Shown piece by piece: positions 56,081-64,000 of a stretch of DNA of 64,000 bases. Origin of the DNA: Macrococcus equipercicus (GTDB lineage: Bacteria > Bacillota > Bacilli > Staphylococcales > Staphylococcaceae); contig NZ_SCWC02000003.1 in NCBI RefSeq assembly GCF_004359525.2, positions 1 through 64,000 on the forward strand, given 5' to 3'. The stretch's first letter is position 1, and each line of letters begins with the position of its first letter. The notes below the pieces were generated by a model. The model was given only the letters and a program-made list of their open reading frames with translations. It made no database searches and was not told the DNA's origin. The position numbers were made by a program, and so were the translations under genes.

Positions 56081-57211
56081 ATGAAATTTACCATCCAAAG
56101 AGATTATTTCATTACGCAATTAAATGACACGTTAAAAGCTATCTCGCCTAGAACAACACTGCCGATTCTGACAGGTATTAAAATCGACGCGACTGACAAT
56201 AAGCTGTTACTGACAGGTTCAGATTCAGAAGTATCGATTGAAATCACTATCCCATCAGAAGTGAATCACGAGGAAATTGTCACTATCGAAGAAAAAGGCT
56301 CTATCGTGCTGCCAGGTCGTTTCTTTGTAGATATCATCAAAAAACTTCCGGCTGCAGCAGTCACTATTGAGACAAATCATCAGTTCCAGGCAAAAATTAC
56401 TTCCGGCCAGTCAGAATTCAACGTATCAGGACTTGATCCAGACCAGTATCCGCTGCTCCCTCAAGTTTCTGAAGAAGACGCTATGACACTGCCGATCAAT
56501 GTGCTGAAAAACATTATTAGACAGACTAATTTCGCTGTGTCCACCTCAGAAACACGTCCAGTGTTAACTGGTGTTAACTGGCTGATCAAAGACGGAGAAC
56601 TGAGCTGTACTGCAACAGATTCCCATCGACTAGCGCTGCGCCGGCTGAAACTTGAGAACAGTCTGGACAATATCAATGCGATTATCCCGGGTAAAGCTTT
56701 GAGTGAACTCAATAAGATTATCAGCGACGAAGATGAGACAATCGATATATTCTTCGCTTCTAACCAAGTCCTTTTCAAAGTAGGACATGTGAATTTTATT
56801 TCACGACTGCTTGAAGGGAATTATCCAGATACATCCCGTCTCTTCCCGGACAGCTATGAGACGTCGCTTGCTCTCCATAATGGCGATTTCTTCCATGCGA
56901 TTGACCGTGCCTCACTCCTTGCCCGTGAAGGCGGCAATAATGTCATCAAACTGTCAGCTGACCCGCAGCATGTAGAACTGTCATCTACTTCCCCGGAAAT
57001 AGGTACGGTGAAAGAAGGCGTCGCGACATCAGCATTTGAAGGACAAGGCTTGAAAATCTCCTTTAACTCTAAATATATGATGGATGCCTTGAAAGCTATC
57101 GATAACGATGAAGTTTCTATCGAGTTCTTCGGTACGATGCGTCCATTCATCTTAAAACCAAAAGATGACGAGAATGTCATTCAGCTGATTCTGCCGATCA
57201 GAACATATTAA
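56081..57211 (+). CDS. dnaN: DNA polymerase III subunit beta (sliding clamp)
   Basis: A 376-residue clamp of three similar domains, starting MKFTIQRDYF after AAGGAG (10 bp spacing); the 42-codon upstream extension runs over oriC and is not real. Ends LILPIRTY as expected. Followed by a very strong terminator, so it is not co-transcribed with recF here. Confidence 0.97.
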   Translation: MKFTIQRDYFITQLNDTLKAISPRTTLPILTGIKIDATDNKLLLTGSDSEVSIEITIPSEVNHEEIVTIEEKGSIVLPGRFFVDIIKKLPAAAVTIETNHQFQAKITSGQSEFNVSGLDPDQYPLLPQVSEEDAMTLPINVLKNIIRQTNFAVSTSETRPVLTGVNWLIKDGELSCTATDSHRLALRRLKLENSLDNINAIIPGKALSELNKIISDEDETIDIFFASNQVLFKVGHVNFISRLLEGNYPDTSRLFPDSYETSLALHNGDFFHAIDRASLLAREGGNNVIKLSADPQHVELSSTSPEIGTVKEGVATSAFEGQGLKISFNSKYMMDALKAIDNDEVSIEFFGTMRPFILKPKDDENVIQLILPIRTY

Positions 57212-57218
57212 TAGGACA

Positions 57219-57260
57219 ACAGACGACTCTCACAAAAACGTGAGAGTCGTCTGTTTGTGT
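57219..57260 (+). terminator. dnaN terminator
   Basis: ACAGACGACTCTCAC pairs perfectly with GTGAGAGTCGTCTGT, then TTGTGTTTG. Confidence 0.9.
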
Positions 57261-57313
57261 TTGTAAATAACATCCATCATTGTTAATATTAAAAAGAAAA
57301 GGAGGGTATATAT

Positions 57314-58207
57314 ATGCTAGCTTTGCAGCACGTAACGAAACAATTCGGCAACTACACAGCAGTTGATGATTTGAACATTGAAGTGCCCAGTCATGAAATG
57401 CTGGGATTCCTTGGCGGTAATGGTGCCGGCAAGACAACGACGTTCCGCATGATTTTAGGTCTTCTTGAGAAGACGTCAGGCTCTATTACATATAATGGGA
57501 AGCCGATTGATTACAGTGTGACAGACGAAATCGGCTATCTGCCCGAAGAGCGCGGGTTAAACCCTAAATTAAAAGTGTCAGAACAGATCAACTACCTCGG
57601 CCAGTTAAAGGGCATGAAACGCACTGAAGTGAAACGAGAACTGAACTACTGGCTTGACCGCTTTGAAGTGCCGGAGAACGTCGACAAGAAGATTGAGTCG
57701 CTATCAAAAGGTAATCAGCAGAAAATCCAGCTGATCGGTGCTATTATCCACCGGCCGAAATTGCTGATTCTTGATGAGCCGTTCAGCGGCCTTGATCCAG
57801 TTAATGTAGAACTTTTGAAAGCAGCGGTTAAAGAAATGAATGACAACGGTACGACTATCGTTTTCAGCTCACACCGGATGGAGCATGTGGAAGAAATGTG
57901 TGACCGCGTCTGCATATTAAATAAAGGCAGAACGGTTGTCTCGGGAAATATTAAGCAGGTGAAACACGACTTCGCACGCAAAGAAATCATCATTGCAGGC
58001 GAGCATGACTTCAGTCAGCTGCAGAATATTGAAGGAGTGATCAGCTGCAGACAGAACCGTCATGATGTCCGGCTGACGATTGCTGACCAGTCTGTTGCGC
58101 CGCTTGTCTTTGAAGCGGTTAAACAACTCGGCTATGTGTCGAAGTTTGAAGTGGCAGAGCCGTCTTTGAACGATATCTTTATTGCAAAGGTGGGGCATCA
58201 TGAATAA
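57314..58207 (+). CDS. ABC transporter ATP-binding protein (NatA-like)
   Basis: A 297-residue ATPase: Walker A GGNGAGKTTTF near residue 36, signature LSKGNQQK (S-K-G instead of S-G-G), Walker B LILDEPFSGLDP and a C-terminal extension of about 80 residues. With the next gene it forms an ABC-2 exporter resembling NatAB and related efflux systems. It overlaps that gene by 8 bp. Strong AGGAGGGTATATAT ribosome site. It lies between dnaN and yaaA-recF, an unusual place. Confidence 0.88.
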   Translation: MLALQHVTKQFGNYTAVDDLNIEVPSHEMLGFLGGNGAGKTTTFRMILGLLEKTSGSITYNGKPIDYSVTDEIGYLPEERGLNPKLKVSEQINYLGQLKGMKRTEVKRELNYWLDRFEVPENVDKKIESLSKGNQQKIQLIGAIIHRPKLLILDEPFSGLDPVNVELLKAAVKEMNDNGTTIVFSSHRMEHVEEMCDRVCILNKGRTVVSGNIKQVKHDFARKEIIIAGEHDFSQLQNIEGVISCRQNRHDVRLTIADQSVAPLVFEAVKQLGYVSKFEVAEPSLNDIFIAKVGHHE

Positions 58208-59435
58208 ATTCTTTCCGACATTCTGGCTGACTTACTGGAAGAAACTATCGAGCCGCTCGTTTATTTTTACGACTGTCTTATTAATGGCGATACTGCTTGC
58301 GCTGAGCAATGCCGACAAAATTATCGCGTTCTTCGATAAGAGTGAGAATGAAGTCACCGCTATTTCCAGTGATGATCAAGCGCTGCAGCATGCATTTGCC
58401 ACGGCTTATAAGCAGACGAACAAAGCTATGAAGATTAAAGAACTGAACTTTCAAGAAGGCAAAAAAGGAGTCGAAGATGAAACGTATAAGCAGCTGATTG
58501 AGCTTACTAGAGACAGAGACCAGCTGAAAGCGAAAGTTTTTACGAAAGATTCGGCAAGTGATGACACGGTAGCGGGCGTCCAGGCGACTCTGACCGCTCT
58601 GCAGAGCAGTGAAGCGGCAAAAACGTTGAAACTCTCTCCTGATGACGTACAGAAGCTTACAGCCCAGGCTGACGTTAAAAATGAAGTGCTGGCAGCAGAC
58701 GACAGTAAAACAGTGAAAGAGGATGTAAAACCACTGAATATAGGAATTGTCTATGTCGGTGTCTTCCTCATTTTCTTTATTACCATCAATTATGGGTCAC
58801 AGGCTGCGACTGAGATCGCGATGGAAAAATCATCCCGCGTTATTGAGATGATTGTCACGAGCATATCGCCCGTCAATCACATCATGGCTAAAATCGCCGG
58901 GATAATAGCAGTGGCACTTACACAAATCGCTATTCTCGTGTTAACAATTCTTGCCTGCATCTACTTCTTTGATTTGAAAGAGAGTCTCGCTGATATGGGG
59001 CTTAAATTTACGAACGACTCGTCCCGTATTGTGATTTACGCTGTTATTTTCCTGCTGCTTGGCCTGCTTATCAATATCAGCATATCTGCGATTATTGGCG
59101 CGCTGACCAACCGGGTTGAAGACATCGGCCAGGCTGTCATGCCTGTGACGTTTATGAATATTGCAGCCTTTTATATTGTTATTTTCAGTCTGACGAACCC
59201 GGATACAACACTTGTCAAAGTGACAAGTTATATTCCGTTTTTCACGCCTATGGTCATGCTGCTGCGCACGTTGTCTCAAGAGACGAGCGATCTGCAGATT
59301 ATTATTGGTATTATCATTTGTCTTGTTACGGTCATTTTACTGCTTATGCTGGCGGCCCGTGTCTATAAAGGCAGCGTCTTCAGCTACGGCAAAGGACTGA
59401 TTAAAAACTTCAGACAGGCGCTGCAGATGAAATAG
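58200..59435 (+). CDS. ABC-2 type transporter permease (NatB-like)
   Basis: A 411-residue membrane protein: one N-terminal hydrophobic helix, a large extracytoplasmic domain (about 50-180), then about five more spanning segments (IGIVYVGVFLIFFITI onward). The motif EKSSRVIEMIVTSISP is typical of ABC-2/NatB permeases. It probably exports sodium, a drug or a peptide; substrate unknown. Start ATG overlaps the ATPase stop. Confidence 0.87.
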   Translation: MNKFFPTFWLTYWKKLSSRSFIFTTVLLMAILLALSNADKIIAFFDKSENEVTAISSDDQALQHAFATAYKQTNKAMKIKELNFQEGKKGVEDETYKQLIELTRDRDQLKAKVFTKDSASDDTVAGVQATLTALQSSEAAKTLKLSPDDVQKLTAQADVKNEVLAADDSKTVKEDVKPLNIGIVYVGVFLIFFITINYGSQAATEIAMEKSSRVIEMIVTSISPVNHIMAKIAGIIAVALTQIAILVLTILACIYFFDLKESLADMGLKFTNDSSRIVIYAVIFLLLGLLINISISAIIGALTNRVEDIGQAVMPVTFMNIAAFYIVIFSLTNPDTTLVKVTSYIPFFTPMVMLLRTLSQETSDLQIIIGIIICLVTVILLLMLAARVYKGSVFSYGKGLIKNFRQALQMK

Positions 59436-59475
59436 CATTGTCACAGAATAGTAATGATTAAATAGTGGTTTATTG

Positions 59476-59515
59476 AACCAAGATAGTATAAAATTTATAC
59501 TATCTTGGTTTTATT
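59476..59515 (+). terminator. terminator after the ABC-2 exporter
   Basis: AACCAAGATAGTATAAA and TTTATACTATCTTGGTT pair, then TTATT. Confidence 0.9.
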
Positions 59516-59543
59516 ATCACTAATTATCTGTAAGGAGAATACA

Positions 59544-60248
59544 ATGAAAAACAGAGGAAATATGATATTTGCAATGATACTTGCACTTATTGTTATCGCA
59601 GCTGTTGTACTGATGGTCATCTTCGGTCAGAAGAATAATGATTCGACTGATACGCCAGCTGCAGCAGACAAAGAGATTAAGACAAGTTCTGACTACAGCA
59701 AGATTGATACAACAGGGCAGCCGATGCTCGGCGATAAGGATGCACCGGTGACATTAGTCGAGTTCGGTGATTTTAAATGTCCTGCATGTAAATACTTTGA
59801 TATGAATATCCAGCCTGAACTCGTTAAAAAATATGTGGATAAAGGCGAGCTGAAAATGTACTTTATCAACACACCATTTCACGGCGGAGAATCGCTGACA
59901 GGGGCGCATGCTGCTGAAGCGGTACTGAAAAATGAACCGACCAAATACTGGGCATTCCATAATGCACTGTTTGAAGCACAGCCGAATACGAACACATCAA
60001 CTACCGACGAATGGCTGACATCAGCTGTTGTCAAAGCTGCAGCAAAAAAAGCGGGTGTTAAAGACATCACTAAAATCGTCAAGGCAGCTGAGAATAAAAC
60101 AGAGACAGCAGCTGTAGAGAAAGATATTGAACTTTATCAAACTTATATGATCAACGAAACACCGACGATTATTGTGAACGGCAAAAAAGTCAGTGACCAG
60201 CTGAAAATCAATGCTGTTGAAAAAGCGATTGAGGATGCTAAAAAATAA
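59544..60248 (+). CDS. DsbA family thiol-disulfide oxidoreductase (BdbD-like)
   Basis: A 234-residue membrane-anchored protein: N-terminal hydrophobic helix (about 7-29), then a DsbA thioredoxin fold with CPAC in FKCPACKYF near residue 75 and the cis-proline in NETPTIIVNG. It introduces disulfides in exported proteins. Start at MKNRGN after AAGGAG. Its stop overlaps the start of the DsbB-like gene (TAATG). Confidence 0.9.
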   Translation: MKNRGNMIFAMILALIVIAAVVLMVIFGQKNNDSTDTPAAADKEIKTSSDYSKIDTTGQPMLGDKDAPVTLVEFGDFKCPACKYFDMNIQPELVKKYVDKGELKMYFINTPFHGGESLTGAHAAEAVLKNEPTKYWAFHNALFEAQPNTNTSTTDEWLTSAVVKAAAKKAGVKDITKIVKAAENKTETAAVEKDIELYQTYMINETPTIIVNGKKVSDQLKINAVEKAIEDAKK

Positions 60249-60670
60249 TGGAGCGAAATAATAAACTGTTTTTTATTGCCTGGGTAATAGCTATCATAGC
60301 TATGCTTGGCAGCCTTTATTTCTCAGAAATCAGACACTTTGTGCCATGTGAGATGTGCTGGTATCAAAGAATACTCATGTATCCGCTCGTCGTGATTATC
60401 GGGTTTGCAGCCCTCAATGACTTTTATCCCTTTAAATACTTAGTGATGACCTTCTCAATCATCGGCCTCGGCTTTTCGGTTTATCACTATATGGAACAGA
60501 AAATACCTGGCTTTTCCCCGGTGAAAGCGTGTGTCGGCGGCGTACCGTGTAACGTGCAGTACATTAACTGGGCAGGTTTCATCACGATCCCGTTTCTTGC
60601 AGGTACAGCTTTTCTGCTCATTACTATATTGATGTTCCTGATTAGAAAACCAGTTGAATATAAAGCGTAG
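60248..60670 (+). CDS. DsbB family disulfide oxidoreductase (BdbC-like)
   Basis: A 140-residue four-helix membrane protein with the redox pairs CEMC near residue 36 and ACVGGVPCN near 97. It reoxidises the partner DsbA-like protein, passing electrons to quinone. Translationally coupled to it. Confidence 0.92.
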   Translation: MERNNKLFFIAWVIAIIAMLGSLYFSEIRHFVPCEMCWYQRILMYPLVVIIGFAALNDFYPFKYLVMTFSIIGLGFSVYHYMEQKIPGFSPVKACVGGVPCNVQYINWAGFITIPFLAGTAFLLITILMFLIRKPVEYKA

Positions 60671-60703
60671 AAACAGATGGATGAACTGCCATCTGTTTTT
60701 TTT
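60671..60703 (+). terminator. terminator after the thiol-oxidase pair
   Basis: AAACAGATGG-ATGAACTG-CCATCTGTTTTTTTT. Confidence 0.9.
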
Positions 60704-60876
60704 ATCGGGCTTATTTTTCGCTTGATTAATCCGCTGAAATCAAGGCTTGTGACGTCTTGAAATATAAGTTTGAGTTATATGACTGAATAGGCGGTTTTTT
60801 AGTTCAATAACATGCTTTTTTGTGTAAAAAAAGGTATAATTAAATGATGACTGAGACGGATAGGAGTGAACCTGAG

Positions 60877-61101
60877 ATGGTAAAGACAGTACGGTTTAAC
60901 AATGAAATTACCCTTGGCCAGTTTCTTAAAGCTGAAGGGATTATAAGTACTGGTGGCCAGGCGAAATGGTATTTACAGGATAACCCTGTGCTGTTGAATG
61001 GTGAGGAAGAAGCACGACGCGGCAAAAAACTGCATGAAGACGATATTCTTGAAATTGAAGGGGAAGGTAAGTATAAGATTTCTTATCTTTCTGCCCGATG
61101 A
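60877..61101 (+). CDS. yaaA: S4 domain protein YaaA
   Basis: A 74-residue RNA-binding protein with a single S4 domain ([32 protein letters not shown]). Start chosen after AGGAG (10 bp). It overlaps recF by 4 bp. It is the usual gene between dnaN and recF; here 3.6 kb of other genes separate it from dnaN. Confidence 0.93.
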   Translation: MVKTVRFNNEITLGQFLKAEGIISTGGQAKWYLQDNPVLLNGEEEARRGKKLHEDDILEIEGEGKYKISYLSAR

Positions 61102-62213
61102 AGCTGAAAACATTAAAGCTTCTCCATTACCGCAACTATGAGCAGGTGGCTTTATCATTCCATGATGAAGTCAACGTGCTTATCGGTGCGAATGCACAGG
61201 GGAAGACCAATCTGCTTGAAGCGATCTATTGTCTGGCACTCGCCAAGAGTCATCGTGCCACACATGATAAAGAGCTCATTAACTGGGACGCTGATTTTGC
61301 GTTAATTGAAGGGGAACTTGAGTATAAACATGGCACGATGCCGCTTTCTCTCCAAATATCTTCAAAAGGCAAGAAAGCGAAAGCTAATCACCTGGAACAA
61401 AGCAAACTAACCCAGTATATCGGCCATATGAATGTGGTGCTCTTTGCGCCCGAGGACTTAAATCTGGTCAAAGGGAGCCCGCAGATCAGACGCCGTTTTA
61501 TAGATATAGAAATCGGTCAGATTTCCGCTGTCTACCTCAATGACCTCTCTAATTTCCAGCGTATCCTCAAACAGAAAAATCATTATTTAAAGCAGTTGAA
61601 GCAGAACCCGCAAGGCGACCGCACAATGCTTGATGTATTGAATCAGCAGTTTAGTGAATACGCAGCAAGACTGACGCTTAGACGCCATCAGTTTATCAGT
61701 CAGCTGGAAGAGAAAGCTATTGATATCCACAGCGGTATTACCAAGACAGCGGAAATGCTGACTATTCATTACCAGGCCAGCCTGCAGCTGCAGGACAATT
61801 TGGAAGCCATGATAGCAGCGACTTACAGCAAGCTGTCTGAATCAATGGATAAGGAGATTGATCGGATGGCGAGCCTGTACGGTCCGCATCGCGATGATCT
61901 GACCTTCTCCATCAATGGTATAGATGTCCAGACTTACGGCTCACAAGGGCAGCAGCGTACGACAGCACTGTCACTGAAACTCGCTGAAATTGAACTGATT
62001 AACGAAGAAATAGGGGAATATCCTATTCTGCTGCTGGATGATGTGCTCAGCGAACTGGACGATACAAGACAGACACATCTTCTGACGACGATTCAACATA
62101 AAGTACAAACGTTTGTGACGACGACCTCTGTCGAAGGAATAGAACATGAAACGATTGAACAGGCGAAGCTGTTCTACGTCGATCACGGGCATATTCAAAC
62201 TAATAAAGAGTAG
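61098..62213 (+). CDS. recF: DNA replication and repair protein RecF
   Basis: A 371-residue SMC-like ATPase: Walker [14 protein letters not shown] near residue 32, signature [18 protein letters not shown], Walker [12 protein letters not shown]. It guides RecOR to load RecA at gaps. Six bases after its stop-overlapping AGGTGA comes the gyrB start. Confidence 0.97.
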   Translation: MKLKTLKLLHYRNYEQVALSFHDEVNVLIGANAQGKTNLLEAIYCLALAKSHRATHDKELINWDADFALIEGELEYKHGTMPLSLQISSKGKKAKANHLEQSKLTQYIGHMNVVLFAPEDLNLVKGSPQIRRRFIDIEIGQISAVYLNDLSNFQRILKQKNHYLKQLKQNPQGDRTMLDVLNQQFSEYAARLTLRRHQFISQLEEKAIDIHSGITKTAEMLTIHYQASLQLQDNLEAMIAATYSKLSESMDKEIDRMASLYGPHRDDLTFSINGIDVQTYGSQGQQRTTALSLKLAEIELINEEIGEYPILLLDDVLSELDDTRQTHLLTTIQHKVQTFVTTTSVEGIEHETIEQAKLFYVDHGHIQTNKE

Positions 62214-62217
62214 GTGA

Positions 62218-64000
<1,783 letters not shown>

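Overview
The window looks like the origin region of a low-GC Gram-positive chromosome of the family Staphylococcaceae, most likely Macrococcus or a close relative. This is inferred from staphylococcal-type DnaA, GuaA, RnpA and FemABX proteins, a staphylococcal 16S leader, a tre-ffs-dnaX-ebfC-recR order and SaPI-like islands at guaA. A parA (soj) gene, and a Bacillus-like continuous run from rpmH to rpsR, argue against Staphylococcus proper as I remember its genomes. No database search was possible.

Layout. oriC lies at about 54.2-56.06 kb, around dnaA. To its right are dnaA, dnaN, an inserted block (ABC-2 exporter pair and a DsbA/DsbB thiol-oxidase pair), yaaA, recF and the start of gyrB, which runs off the end. 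To its left almost all housekeeping genes are on the minus strand, that is, leading-strand oriented: rpmH, rnpA, jag, mnmE, mnmG, rsmG, noc, parA, parB, an MscS channel, a DUF951 protein, ychF, rpsF-ssb-rpsR, then a guanine-riboswitch-controlled xpt-pbuX-guaB-guaA operon. Further left are a nucleoside hydrolase, tRNA-Ser, the treP-treC-treR trehalose operon, SRP RNA, a FemABX protein, dnaX-ebfC-recR, a phosphonate ABC transporter, a secreted protein, a patatin-like lipase and finally three tandem promoters of an rRNA operon. The 16S gene of that operon begins at the left edge.

Accessory region, 20.1-33.5 kb. Two islands sit in tandem at the 3' end of guaA, separated by three copies of a 16-bp core. 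The 9.4-kb right island has an SaPI/PICI-like plan: integrase, Stl-like repressor, divergent Cro-like regulator, primase, helicase and an iteron-flanked AT-rich origin, followed by small regulators with sigma-region-4/RinA-like ends. I recognise no packaging or cargo gene in it. The 4-kb left island is a collapsed relative. It keeps one island end, a 43-bp scrap of a right-island gene and a broken integrase 3' half, plus two likely defence or toxin modules: a class II Fic protein, and an AbiF-like HEPN protein preceded by its own short, promoter-driven and terminated RNA. The AbiF/RNA pair is the most interesting system here.

How the parts work together. The core genes cover replication initiation, chromosome partition and nucleoid occlusion, clamp loading and repair, translation and tRNA modification, and GMP synthesis. 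Islands at guaA leave the gene intact and carry their own terminator-like hairpin next to each attachment site.
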